38,480 nt of DNA from a virus. The position numbers were made by a program, and so were the translations under genes. Below, in pieces: positions 9,297-21,439 of this stretch; within the stretch, counting starts at the first letter, position 1; every line of letters starts with the position of its first letter. The DNA lies in the IMG/VR virus record IMGVR_UViG_3300046321_000285, positions 1 through 38,480 of that record, one strand, 5' to 3'. The notes below the pieces were generated by a model. That model ran no database searches, was not told the origin of the DNA, and saw nothing but the letters and a program-made list of their open reading frames with translations.

Positions 9297-9980
9297 ATGG
9301 CACTTACTGATAATCTCATATCCTACTACAAACTAGAGGCAAACTCGAACGACTCTGTATGAAGCAATAATTGAACAGATACGTCAATATCATACGTTTC
9401 AGGTAAAATATGAAATTGTGCTAGTTTCAACTGAAGTACAAGCACAATGATAATGAACGCTACTGATATTTTTTGAACACAACCAATATCAATATCATTG
9501 TGGGCATACTTAAATACACTTCCATCATGATATTGTATATTAGCAAGTTATGTGGATTCTACTGTTGATTCTAATATTTTAGATAAAAATATAACTGTAA
9601 CATCGTCATGAGATGCTAGATTCTTTGTTTACGATTGAGCATCTAAATATGCCATAAGTACAGCATCAATATCAACATGAGTATGGAATCACATAGTATG
9701 AACTTATGACTGAATAACACTAAGAGTATATGTTAATTGAGTACTATGATGAACAACAGTAAGTGCTTTTTGAACATATAACTTTGCAAATCCAAAGATA
9801 TGAATTTCTTGAAATGTTACGTGAACAGTAGATAGAGTAAACTGAAAAATAGATGAATTATGAATATACTCTCGTGCACTCTCTTGAAGTGAAGTCTCAC
9901 AACTATACAACGGGTGAGCATGACTCACGTATCCTTTCTCTAGCACCAATAACGCATCATTTTTATTCAATATTCTATAA
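9297..9980 (+). CDS. LamG/concanavalin-like tail protein
   Basis: 227 residues forming essentially one LamG-type lectin domain: ISYVSGKIGNCASFNGS, ISLWAYLN, WNHIVGTYDGITLRVYVNG, KIDELGIYSRALSGSEVSQL, then YNGGAG near the end. Such domains bind glycans and are common in receptor-binding proteins. By my count 23 of 25 glycines are TGA and two are GGN, the strongest TGA use in the genome. Bases 9370-9860 are also more A/T-rich and use TTA/AAT/AGT codons unlike neighbours, which suggests separate acquisition. Confidence 0.8.
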
Positions 9981-9984
9981 GATC

Positions 9985-10938
9985 ATGGCATTCGCTGACG
10001 GCAAGTACGCCTACCTCATATCCAAACTCACACCAAGTGGGACAATGACAGTAGATCGCAATCTCGGTATATCGTCTGGACGACTCTACCTCGTCAACGA
10101 TAACCAAGAGGAATGGATCAACTTCACAAGCAATACACTTACTGGATCATACTATGTACTCGGTGGACTCACTCGTGACGTACACCCTATCACCGTGCCT
10201 ATGGCAAGTCAATCAACGTGAAAAACGTGGCTTGCAAATCAGAAGTGTACAGTAGTGCAGACACACGATCAGATGATCGATGCAAGCACTCCGTATGCTT
10301 TGGAGTTCACAACGACGACAGCACGTGATATAGCTCTATGAGGTAATGGCGTGGCGAATAAACCATATAATAATATCTATGTAACATCAACTGGACTATT
10401 CTATGGATATAATACACTGACTCAACAGTGGATCGCATATGGAACATCAACACCGCTACCAACAGCAATCACTGGAGAGGTGCGATCATTCGCATGATCA
10501 TCAGCACCAACCTGATGGTTCGTGTGTAATGGATCGGCGGTATCAAGAACTACATATAGTGATCTATTCTCTGCGATCTGAACTCTCTATGGTATAGGTG
10601 ATGGATCCACAACATTCAACATACCAGATACACGTGGAAGAGTGATAGGATGATATGACGCATGACAAACGGAGTTCAGCGTAATAGGTAAAACATGAGG
10701 GGTAAAGGCCCATACACTGACAGAGGCAGAAATGCCATCACATACACATAATATCATCAATGTTAGTGGCGGAAGTGGCGGAAGTGCCAGATGACCATTG
10801 TGAGAAACTCAATTCAACGCATGATATGCGTTGTGAATAGATTGAGGAAGTCCGCAAGCAATAGCTAACACATGAGGTTGACTTGCACACAACAATATAC
10901 AACCATATATCACAATGAACTACATCATCAAGTACTAA
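9985..10938 (+). CDS. Tail collar domain protein (receptor-binding)
   Basis: 317 residues. The N-terminal ~140 residues are beta-rich (YLISKLTPSGTMTVDRN). The C-terminal half is a Tail Collar domain: EVRSFAGSSAPTGWFVCNG, then YSDLFSAIGTLYGIGDGSTT, FNIPDTRGRVIGGYD, EMPSHTHN, ending IQPYITMNYIIKY. The GW of PTGW is TGA TGG, direct evidence for TGA as Gly and TGG as Trp. Proteins of this family sit at the distal tail and often carry host-binding loops. The gene is co-oriented with the LamG gene four bases upstream. Confidence 0.85.
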
Positions 10939-11255
10939 CTCACCAACCTCCTCACTACCCACGTGAGAAACCTATCACGCTCTCTCGTCCACTGATTACT
11001 CACGACAACTCAATCTCTACTGAACTCATAGACGTATATATCCTTTGGTTGTACTCATGCAAGTTTCGGATCATATCTATACAGCATCAATCTATGCTCT
11101 CATGATATGATCCTCGGGATGACGGAATATACCTCATCATTCGACAATCACAACAGATACGCGGATTGCCAAAGCTCGTCAATAATATCCTTGCTCGAAT
11201 AGATAATACGCTTGATCATAGAGAGAAAAAAAGTATAATAAATATATCAAAATAA
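10872..11255 (+). CDS. Possible small protein after the collar gene (frame uncertain)
   Basis: A frame open in code 25 from ATG 10872 to TAA 11253-11255 (127 residues) overlaps the collar gene by 67 bases. It gives the sensible C-terminus YDPRDDGIYLIIRQSQQIRG followed by a helical tail. A second frame over 10939-11170 is also open and reads plausibly (SSTDYSRQLNLYGTHRRIYP). One of the two, or a frameshifted join, is likely the real gene, possibly a fibre chaperone by position. No initiation codon lies between the collar stop and the middle of the first frame. Confidence 0.35.
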
Positions 11256-11285
11256 GAGATAAAAACAACATAATCTTTCTGAAAA

Positions 11286-14222
11286 ATGCCTACACTCACT
11301 CCATGAAATGCCTTGCAAGTGGCACAGCGACAAACACAAACAATGTCAACACCCACTGTATCATCCACGTGATCATCAGGAACTACCACCAATGCACAAA
11401 CTGGTCAGGTATTTCAGAATGCTACAACAGGTCCGTATACGCTCCAGAATGCACAGAGCACTGCATCATACAGTGCACCACAGGCAAGTGCTATTCCTAC
11501 CGCTACAACGTCAACCCCAACGGTGATAGCTCAGCCTGTACTCTGAACACGTCAATCCACGACACAGCCACGTCCAACAGCCACAACATGAGTCGCACCG
11601 ACAACGACAAAGCCACCAAAAGATAACTGGCTCGATACTGGATTCTACTGACAGAATGGGACATGAACGAGTACAGCACAGAGAAAAACTCTGGGTCTGC
11701 CAAAACAGACAACAGGAGTGCAGAACACCACTCCACCAATCCAAGATGCCTACACTCAAGCAATAGCGGAAAAGAAGAGTCAGGCGGATGGATTCATGGC
11801 GAGCGTCGACCCACAGTGAGTGATGGATCAAACAATGAGAAATGATCTCAGGAATGCGTTTATATCATGAGATGAGGCAAAAATACAAGCCTATGTCAGT
11901 CAGAATAATCTCGATGCTACCAATACTGCAAACTTTCTCAATGCCTATCGTACTACTCGTGATGTCAATCTCCAACAGGAGAAGCAACAGTACGACAGCG
12001 ACATACAAACGCAAAGAACAGTACAGGAGTACAATACTCAAATAGAGAGTCAAAAGCAGAATATCCGCAAGCAACAGCTCGCCAATGATATGATGATGAG
12101 TACGAGCGGGAGAGGACAGTCACAGAATCTCACAGATACTATCGTGGGTGAACTCACAATGCAACAGACGATACTCGAGAATCTGCAAAGATCAAAGGAC
12201 TGGGCACTCTCTGGAATAGCGAGTGACTATGCGTACAACTCAAAAATCATGGCGAATAATTACAACGATGCTATGAGCAAGTATACTATCGACATACAGA
12301 ATCAGATGAAGACTCTCGAAGATACAGGACTCGCTAAGACTGCCGAATGACTGATGGCTATGAGATCCAAGATCGAGCAAACAAATCTCAATAAACTCGC
12401 ACTATCGCAAACATACGCACAACAACTCCAATTTATCACGGATCAGATGAAACTCAAGAGTGAAAAGAGCAAGTTCGATGCAGATCAAACAGCGTGATAT
12501 AATGATGGGTACTTACACAATGCGAACGGTGAGGTGATATATGGTCCAAATAATAAGCCATACGCATATAATCCAACGAAGAAGCTCCAGACAACCATAT
12601 CTGATGGGAAAGGTGGTATACTCGGCATATATGCAGATGGTACTCATGCACCTATCTATGAGGGAGTACAATCTACTCCAGAACAACTCAAAGCATACGC
12701 CACTGCTATAATCAATGCAGGTGACAATGGTGCACAACTCCTATCCGCTCTCCCTGATCATATCCAAACACAAGTCGTGGACTATATAGGAAAGCAATGA
12801 CAGGTATTCGGGCAACAAGCACCATCACAAATGAAACCAGAGTGGAAGACATGGAAAGATACAGAAGGAAATGAGCAATCATGATGGCTCTATCCATGAC
12901 AAAACCCTATAAGCACAACAGCAGGTGGAAGTACAAACGTATCAATGGCAGAATTTATCAAGTGAAAAGAGGGATTTAGAGACAAAGCCTATGATGATTA
13001 TGATGGGCATACACTCGCTCCAGGAGAAACGCCAAGAGGTACAGCAACTATAGGATACGGAGCAACAAGTATCAACGGAAAACCTATAGTAGGATGACAA
13101 ACGATCACTCAAGAGCAAGCAAACGAGCTCTTCAATGAGCAGATCAAGTGATACCAGAAATGGGCAAACCTCGTCGATCCAAATAAGCTCAGTGAGTCAC
13201 AAAAGACGGCTCTCACAAGCCTAGAATACAACGCATGAGGGGGTGTATGGCAGTATCCAGCAGGACAGAAGATCATACAACAGATCAATAGTTGAGACTT
13301 CGCATGAGCGGCACAAACTCTCGTAAACTCATGAATGGCAACGACAAACGCAAAGACAGGGGAGAAAGTACAGGGGCTCATCAATCGTAGAGCGGAAGAG
13401 GCAAGACTATTGCAGGCTAAAGAAACTACATGAGACACGTGATACTCAAAAGATGACTACATCAATCGAATCACTGCCATGCTTCCAGCAGGAATGAAGG
13501 ATAATAAATCTGAAATGGATAGAGTCACAAAAATGGCTAAAAGTTATATGGCTCAATGAATGACTCCACAAGAGGCAGTTCTTAAATTTAGCGGATATGA
13601 AATCCAAGATAAAGATCTGGCAGATATAGGAATGGCATATGTGGACATATGAGATAACCTTCTTACTCTCAAGCCTAAAAACTATGAGTCCACAGTATCT
13701 AAGTACATCAATAAGTGAGACTTTGACGGACTAAATACATACATAAACGGACTTGCAGATGATAAAGTAAAAGATAGATATGATTCTGTGCTTTCCGCTA
13801 CTTACAAGGTAGGAAATGATAGAACAGATACACTTGTCTCTCTTATTAACGCTAATAAAGATAAAATCGGTGCTTTTGACGGAAATGTAAATGACTTTCT
13901 TAATAAATTCAAATCAGATCCACAATACCAAAAATTAAAAACTATTCTCACAATGACTCAAGCGGATACAAGAAAGTTTTTCGCATGATCGGCAGTTACA
14001 GAATCAGAAATGGATGCACTCAAAGACTTTATTGGTGGAAAAACAACAATGACACCAGAAAATCTTGTTACTATTCTCGAAACGATAAAAGAGGATAGAA
14101 GTAATACATTTAAGACTCAAAGACGATGATTACTACCCCCAAATGGAACAAATAGTAATGCAAAACTATCAGCACTCTCTCGGATCCTCGATAAAATAGC
14201 CAAAAACGCACCTAAACAATAA
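11286..14222 (+). CDS. Large virion protein with internal GH24 lysozyme domain
   Basis: 978 residues. The N-terminal 170 residues are Thr/Pro/Gln-rich and low in complexity. Residues about 190-400 are helical with long Gln/Lys coiled coil (NLQQEKQQYDSDIQTQ). Residues about 553-712 form a T4-type/phage lysozyme (GH24): FIKGKEGFRDKAYDD with catalytic Glu562, GTATIGYGAT, ITQEQANELF, LTSLEYNAGGG, and INRRAEEARLL. A helical tail of about 260 residues follows. Such proteins are ejected or tail-tip factors that cut peptidoglycan on entry. The gene ends two bases before the next large virion gene, and many glycines, including several in the lysozyme core, are TGA. Confidence 0.8.
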
Positions 14223-14224
14223 TT

Positions 14225-17200
14225 ATGAACGCACTATCAGCAATGACATCTTGATTGAACGCATATAATACCCTATCTGGAACTCAGATGGGGAATGACA
14301 TATTGACTAAAGGTAAACAGGCAATAGCTCCAGTAACACAGCCAATACAAAAGGCGTTCACTCCAGCTATTGAGACCGCTAAAAGTGTGGCACAGCCACT
14401 TGTCCAAAGCATTGATTTTGAGAAAAGAACACAAGCGTACTATAAGCCTTTTAAATCGGAAATAGAAAAGATCTGAATAACATATGATGATCTTGCAGAG
14501 CTTCCAGAAGAAGAGAAACAACAAGTAGTATCACAGTTAAGGCAAATCGGTGTGGAAATACCAGGATACGTACAAAAGCAAGAACAGACAACAGTAAGTC
14601 AAAAACCAGCTCCAATACAATGAGAGGATCTCTGAATAATGTGAACTATAAAACAAGGTGCTATCGGTGCTTTTAGGGCTTGAGAACAAATACCAGAGAT
14701 TGCGGGTGCATGAATGGACTACCTAACTCAAAACGTGACATGACCAGTAATAGCATGATGACTTGATCTCGTGTGAGCAGACGAGATCGCAAATAAATGG
14801 AGAGCATGAGCAAAAAGAGCGTGAGAATGATTTAGAAAAATTGGATCAGATATCACAATGGCAGGAATGACAGATGGTGGGACAAATCCACTAACCCAAA
14901 AAGAAATAGACGCCCGCAAATTCGGATGACAAATGGCACTCACAGCTCCTATATGAGGTGGGTATATTGCAGGTGCAAAATGAGTTGGATGACTTGCTCT
15001 TCGCTCAGGAGTAGTTGGTGCTGGGTTCGGTGCAATACAGCCTATTATTGATAAATGATGAGAGGCTACAGTTTGAGACATAGCTACTTGATGAGCTATT
15101 GGATGAGTAACGGGTGCAGTAGCCTGACCACTTATATCAAAGGTAGTGGCACCAGCAATCGGTGGAATTGCAAGTAAGACAGGTAAATACGGACAGGCTC
15201 TAATAAAATGAGGTGCTGAATGACTTAAAAAGAGTGTGGCAAGAGATATACAAGCAATAAAAGCTCCATGAGTAGAAACAGTAACTCGAAACATACCAAA
15301 GGCAGTTGTTCGTAGAGATTTATGATTTACTCCTACAGAAAGGGCTAAAATTGAGAAGATAACAGGGAAAGATGAGTGAACATACCTATTGTCCAAATGA
15401 CTCGCATGAAAGGGTAAAGAGGAGCTCGCAGAGGTATTTATGAAACAATCGGACGATATGTACAATGGCATTACTAAAAATTTATCAAAAGTAGATGCAA
15501 AAGTACAGTCTCCTATTGCAAAAGAGGCACTTTTAGATATAGTGGAGCAACTAGAAAGTTCTCCAAAAATAGCTCGTGCATACGCAAAAGATATAGAATG
15601 AGTGAAAGCAATGCTTGCTCGTGATGAGTTCTCGCTATCTGAACTTAATAATATCCGTAGAGCATACGACAAGGTAAATCAATGAATGTTTACTGTGCAA
15701 TGAAAGGCACGATCTGGACTAGAGAATGCTATAGATGTAAAAGTACGACAAGACTTATCAAATCAATTACAGAATGAAGCTAGGAAGTACGGAGTAGACG
15801 TGAAGGCAATGAATACTGAACTTAGAGCATGACTTGAAATGAAAGATGCACTCCTCCGTGGATTATCCCAAGAAGAAAAAAACAACTTCATAGGATTGCA
15901 GGATCTCTGAGTATCTGCTATATTATCAGGATGAAATCCAATAACAGCAATAGCAACAATATGAGCTAAAAAGTATGGTGAAAAAATAGCACCATGACTT
16001 GCCCAAAGAACCTTTAATCTTAATAAATCACCAAATGTTACACGTAATGTGAGTCGGGGTAATACTATTTCTACTGGTAATAAATCCTCTCGTCTTGGTC
16101 TTGCTTCTCAGTCTCGGGATAATGTGGTACCTGTTTCAATAAAGCCAATAATCAAGCCTACTCAATCAAATATCCCTTGAGCTAGAAAAACAACAATAGA
16201 AACTCCTCTGAATCCAAAAGGAAATGAGTCGAAAATCCTTGCTAAAAAGCAGGGAGTTATGGTAGAGAAAAAGGAGCCAATAAAACTCTTACCAAGTGGG
16301 GATAGATCTAGAAAACAACAGCTTGCACGTATATCTGATGATATAGCTAGTGCAACAAAAGCAGCACAATATGGAGGTACTGGAAACTCTCGTGTAGAAT
16401 CTGCAATCAACAGCAAACTCGAAAAATGAGAGATAACAAAATCAGAAGCACTCGCAATACTCGAAGATGTAAAGACTAATCCAAAGTATTCATACATAGA
16501 CAAAAGAAAGCTCGATGAATATATTACTACTGTAAAAGGCGATAAAGTCGAGACTTTTGACGACCTCCTGAACTCAAAACCCACTGAGATAGTAACTAAA
16601 AAGATGACCCCTCGTCAAATGTACGACAAACTAAACGAAATGGCAAATGACGGAAGATTTTGAGAGAAATCTTGGAACACTCTTGCCGAAGAGTTCAAAG
16701 CAAAAACAGGAAAAGATCCTATGGATATAGGATATGATGACTTTTCTACAGATGGAGGAATCAAGTTAATAAAACCATCCCCAAAACCACTCAAAAAGAC
16801 CTCAACAAACGATCAAAAATGAGTTGTAGTACCAGAGACAAGTAAAAACTCTCCTATCCTCAAGAAAACAGGTGTTTTAGCGAAAACAGAGAAAAGTGAT
16901 GGAAAAACAAGTGGAAAGACTCTATTAAATAGCGAACTATCTAAAAAAATGGATTCATACAAAGAAATTATAGCAAATAAGAGTCTACAAGAAGAAGATA
17001 GAGTATTTGCAATGAGAGATATGTATGAGCTTATGATAAAAGAGTGAAAGAAAAGATGAATAGATATATCTATAGCAAAAGATAAATTAAAAATGGTAAA
17101 TAACGTTATAAAAGAAAAATATATAGACTCACGAAAGCTCTGAAAACTAATAGATAAAACAAAGAAGGAAGAAGCAAAAGCAAATGCTACTATAGCTGAG

Positions 17201-17248
17201 ATAGATAAAAAACTTAAATCCCCACCAAAAAAACTCCTTAAAAACTAA
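14225..17248 (+). CDS. Large glycine-rich virion (ejection/tape-like) protein
   Basis: 1007 residues in code 25; the standard code cannot read it for more than about 70 codons at a stretch. It has Gly/Ala-rich hydrophobic stretches around residues 235-330 (GGGYIAGAKGVGGLALRSG; GGAIGGVTGAVAGP) that could insert in a membrane, flanked by long charged helices (KIARAYAKDIEGVKAMLARD) and a Lys-rich C-terminus. The size, the tandem position after the lysozyme protein and the absence of other candidates suggest an internal virion or ejection protein, or a tape measure if the tail is long. An intrinsic terminator follows, ending the late operon that begins at 6094. Confidence 0.65.
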
Positions 17249-17292
17249 CCATGCTACTCACCTGACGTACAATCCCGACTACTACACTCAAT

Positions 17293-17316
17293 AACCGCAA
17301 ATAGCGGTTTTTTTAT
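17293..17316 (+). terminator. Intrinsic terminator of the tail operon
   Basis: AACCGC-AAATA-GCGGTT and a run of seven T, 45 bases after the stop of the 1007-residue gene. Confidence 0.88.
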
Positions 17317-17340
17317 ACCTTGCAAAAATCAATAAAAACG

Positions 17341-17346
17341 TATAAT
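17341..17346 (+). promoter_or_regulatory. -10 box of the terminase-operon promoter (leaderless)
   Basis: TATAAT followed by six bases (AACCGC) and the ATG at 17353. TTGCAA at 17320-17325 is the best -35, at a short 15-base spacing. A longer reading frame begins at 17320 but would start upstream of this promoter, so 17353 is preferred. Confidence 0.7.
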
Positions 17347-17352
17347 AACCGC

Positions 17353-19020
17353 ATGTCATACGCTACTCCTGAATATGAGGACAATCTACTCGATGAAATA
17401 CTATCACGTATAGCACGTGATCAAGAGATCAAAGAGCTCATAAAAAGTGATAAAGAAAAGGCAAAGAATAAAATACAGAGAGAAATGATAAAATGCTATC
17501 AAGACCCTGTGTATTTTATCGAGAGCTACCTCTACACTGAAAAAAATGAGGCTTTTTTCAGTGAACGAATAGGAAAAATGGTACCGTATCTCCTATTTGA
17601 CTACCAAGTGCAAGCAGTGGATGATACCATAGCTTGTATAGAGAAAAAAGAACGTATATTCCTAGAAAAAAGCCGTCAGATGGGTATATCGTGGCTCTAT
17701 TGTGCAATTGCATTGTGGGGGTGGTTATTTCGCGACTGGAAAATACTATTTTTATCACAAAAAGAGGACTTCGTGGACAAAATATGAGATATGCAATCAC
17801 TCTTTCAAAAGATACGATTCATGGTGAAATATCTGCCAAAATGGATGATGCCAAAATGATTCTCCATAGAAAAGCACATGCCACGCCTCCGCATAATAAA
17901 GCCTGGTGGACAGTGAACGTGAAGCATAGTAGGTGACTCAAGTAATAGCAATGCTGGTACAGGTGGTACATATAAAATCGTATTCCTCGATGAGTTCTCA
18001 AAGATGCAAAATGCAAGTTCTATCAATACGTCAGTTCAAGCAGCGTGTATCGGATCAATCATATATAATTGAACGCCATTCTGAAAGTTCAATGAACACT
18101 ACAAGATGAGAAAACTCGCTATACGATGAGATATGAAGCTCATACGACTACACTGGAGACTCAATCCAATGTATACCGAAGAATGGTATCGCACGAAAAC
18201 TCGTGGTATGCTTCCCGAAGCTATCGCACAAGAGTACGAAATAGACTATGAGGGATCTGTAACAGGTCGTGTATATCCTAACTTCTGAAATATGCCAAAA
18301 TGAGATTGTAAGTTTTATAAGTTCGCCTATGATCCATATCTCCCTACATATATCTCTATAGATAACTCACACGGTGGGAATGACAACCATGCAATAGTCG
18401 TCGCTCAAACTACACTCGATGGAAAGATCCGTATCGTCGACTCTCACCAATTCCCACCTCGAACGACTATATCAGAATGTGCATCATTTATGGCTCTACA
18501 ACCTATATGAGATCTCGATCAGGAGTCGTATGAGTTCCTATCTCGTCTCAAAACTTATAAGAAAGCAATATATATCGCTGATCCATACGATACAAAGGCG
18601 ACGTGGGATGATACAAGTATACTCAAGGTATATCGAAACTATGGTATCAATCTCATGGTTCCTGATAGAAAAAAATCAAAAGAGGAGCAAATAACCGTTG
18701 TACGTATGGCGATGCCACGTGTAGAGGTTAGTATAGACACGGAAAGCACGGATAATGTAAATTGGGAGTTCACAACGTCAATACAATCCGCACGCTATCC
18801 AGAGAAACGAGAATGATCACAGAGTACTAGTGAAAATACAAAGCCTATCCACGATGAAACATCACACTATAGAACCTCGTTCGAGTATCTCATAAACTAT
18901 ATCATAGAAATAGAAGAAGCACTCGGTATCGTATGAGGTATGAGACAACCGCAAAGAGAGAAAGTACTCGTCGAGCGAGCCAATCATATAACAGGGGAAA
19001 TCGAGCTTGTGCTCGAATAA
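17353..19020 (+). CDS. terL: Terminase large subunit
   Basis: 555 residues. The ATPase motor has the deviant Walker A typical of terminases, EKSRQMGISW (Lys106 to Ser113), and Walker B VFLDEF (Asp213-Glu214). The nuclease begins with YISIDNSHGG (Asp337) and continues through IYIADPYDTKATWDD. The enzyme cuts concatemeric DNA and pumps it into the prohead through the portal encoded next. It starts the packaging/capsid operon with a probably leaderless message. TGA codons occur throughout, including just before the strand around DMQSLF, where standard-code reading stops. Confidence 0.9.
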
Positions 19021-19083
19021 GTGGGGATAATATATACGGAAAAACGAATATTTGCATATACTATACGAAATAACCATAAATCT

Positions 19084-21066
19084 ATGCCAACAGCTAAAAA
19101 AACATATTCTCGTACAGATAAAACAGAGACAATGAATATAAACCTTGAACCCAAAGGTACATATACTCCAACTGAAAAAGAGAGAGACACGCTCAAGTAT
19201 GTACTCGATAGATGGAATAATATGAAGGGTGCACGAACACGTGTAGATGCTGACTGGCGTATATACCAAAAAGTGATCGAGTGAAAGTACTATCCATACT
19301 CGGATGGTCGTGTACGCTCGAATGTGCCTATTTTTCGTGCCTTGCAAGAGCTATTTGTTGCGGAGGCAAGTAGTCGCATCATCCAAAAGGAGATACAGCC
19401 TATCGGTACGAGTGACATAGATAAGTCGGAGGTAATCAAAGAAGTCTGGGACTATGAGTGGAATGCAGAAAATAGAGATGAGAAAATGACAGATGCAGAG
19501 TATCAATGTAGTGGTTATGGTACATGTGCCTATCTCACAGGATTCTGTGAAACAACTCGTATCATCAATGATCCATCAGTATGAGATGATCGTATGATCA
19601 CCTATACAAAAAAGCTCATGAGAGAGTGACGTATCATCCTCCAACCAGTAGATATACGCTATGTATGGTTCGATGATCGAGTTAATACATTCGATGAGTG
19701 CAATGACCAAGTATATATCGAGTATGTTACACCTGAGCAGTTCAAGAGTGAGATGGACAATCCATCACTCGAAAACATGGATCAAGTAGGGACAGTCAGT
19801 AAATCAGATCAAGTATTTCATACATGGGAAGAGCTCGGGAAGCAAAATAATAATCTCGTCGAGAAACTCCACTACTGGAATAAGCAAGCAGATCGATATG
19901 TGATCATCTATAATCGCAGTGTGGTCGGTCGTGATACACCCATCCCGTACGCTCATAAGCTCCTCCCTATTGTACCTCGTCAGTTCGGGTATAATATGTA
20001 CTCTATCTATGGCAAGTGACTTGCAGAGGCGTGTCTCCAGTTTTTGGATAAGTACAACAAACTCTCAGAGATGATATTTGATGCGGTACAACGATCAAAT
20101 AATTCGGTATTTGCTATAGGTAATTGACTCACTTTTGATGGTTGAAAAATATCGTTTAACAATCAAGTACTCAAGTTCAACGGTACACTCAATGACGGAA
20201 ACTTCAGAGAGATACGAGGAATGCCACCTAATAGCTATGCTATACAACTCCTCGAACAGCTCATACGAGAAATCGCAATATTCATCGGGATAGATATATC
20301 ACAGATAGTGTGACAGCCAAATGGAACAGCATTTGAGACAGCACAGAGAATTGAATCTATGCTCAAGCGTATAAATGTAGTACTCAAGAATCGTGACTAT
20401 GCCCTACAAAAAGTATTCAAACTCCACCTATCCAATATTATGCAGTTCTTTCCAACGTCTGGCGTGGAAGAGATAACAGAGACTGGGTGATCTGCCTATA
20501 GAAAAATACTCATGGACGGGAAAAAGTATATCCCTGAAACAGGAAAGATAAAAGAGGAACAAGGAAAATATGAGATGGAGATGAATCCTGAATATATCCG
20601 TGGGCAGATGGACATAAAAATCACAACCAACTACAATACGCCAACTCTCAAGTCACTAAAACAGGAGAATATGAAAAAGTTCCTGCAAGATTTTGCAATG
20701 TATTCTCAAATTGCTATACAAAATCCAGATCTAGTCAAGGTTATAAAGCCTGACGAATTCATAAAACAACTTGCGTTCACCTATGATATAGATGTCACGT
20801 CAATCGGTGGGTTCTCATGATCCATCAGTAAGGAATGGGAAGAGCTCAAAAGACAAATAGCAGGTGCGAGCGGGATAGACGTATGATCGGAGAAAGAAAT
20901 GACTGGGCAACTCCAGAATATGGAGCAAAAACAACCGCAACCGAACGCATCAAGTACTGGAATGCCACTCATGAATAATATGAGTCCAGATATGCAATGA
21001 ATGGTCCAAACTCCAACTATACCAAGTATAGACGATATGAATCCAGCTCAAAAAATACTCATGTAA
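19084..21066 (+). CDS. Portal protein
   Basis: 660 residues, 63 bases after terL. Typical portal features include an N-terminal helical start (KYVLDRWNNMKGARTRVDAD), a beta/alpha wing region with YGTCAYLTGFCE and VDIRYVWFDD, and a long central helix with the characteristic MPPNSYAIQLLEQLIREI, then SQIVGQPNGTAFETAQRIES. A helical crown at the C-terminus is followed by a Gln/Pro/Met-rich tail. The portal dodecamer forms the DNA channel at one capsid vertex. ATG 19084 is chosen over 19021 and 19132 because the residues after it look coding; ATG 19132 is a possible alternative. Confidence 0.82.
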
Positions 21067-21078
21067 CAATAAACCACC

Positions 21079-21381
21079 ATGGAAATATCAGCATCAAGAC
21101 AAGAAGTCATACAAATCATCGTCGCAGAGGACGCAATCATAAAGCTCATCTCATGAATACAGTCCGAATGGCGAACACAGCGTGGACACGACGTAGACCC
21201 AAATGATCAACTCCTCCACTGATGCAAGGCTATAGACTCGATCATAGAGAAAATACAATCTCTCAAGAATGATCTCGACTCGTATGATAACACTGTGAAA
21301 GAAATAGAGAAATATGAGAGAGAAATAGAGGAGAGTGTATCTGATCCATACGCAATATATGAGACAATTGCCACACGATAA
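21079..21381 (+). CDS. Small helical protein after portal
   Basis: 100 residues, helical and charged (IISGIQSEWRTQRGHDVDPN; EKIQSLKNDLDSYDN), with a coiled-coil second half (VKEIEKYEREIEESV). It ends exactly where the promoter-proximal hairpin begins. No family was recognised; by position it could be a head-assembly accessory. Confidence 0.6.
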
Positions 21382-21385
21382 AAAA

Positions 21386-21416
21386 ACAAGGGGAAATTTA
21401 TATGATTTTCCCTTGT
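21386..21416 (+). repeat. Promoter-upstream repeat, copy 2, forming a hairpin
   Basis: ACAAGGGGAAATTTATAT (21386-21403) is identical to 6045-6062. Here ACAAGGGGAAA can also pair with TTTTCCCTTGT (21406-21416), 11 bp with one G-U, so it may double as terminator of the portal operon. It lies 24 bases ahead of a TATAAT box. Confidence 0.7.
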
Positions 21417-21427
21417 TCTGTATATAC

Positions 21428-21433
21428 TATAAT
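21428..21433 (+). promoter_or_regulatory. -10 box of the scaffold-capsid promoter
   Basis: TATAAT followed by six bases (TGCTAC) and ATG at 21440, the same spacing as at 6082 and 17341. The first codon after the predicted start opens a nine-codon frame rather than the scaffold gene. Confidence 0.65.
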
Positions 21434-21439
21434 TGCTAC

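Noticed and set aside
14728-15672. Long minus-strand frame (314 codons)
   Set aside because: Antisense shadow of the 1007-residue virion gene; His/Ser/Ala composition is the mirror of Gly-rich TGA codons on the coding strand.
17320-17352. Upstream start for the large terminase
   Set aside because: The in-frame start at 17320 lies before the TATAAT box at 17341, so it would not be on the transcript; ATG 17353 fits the leaderless pattern.
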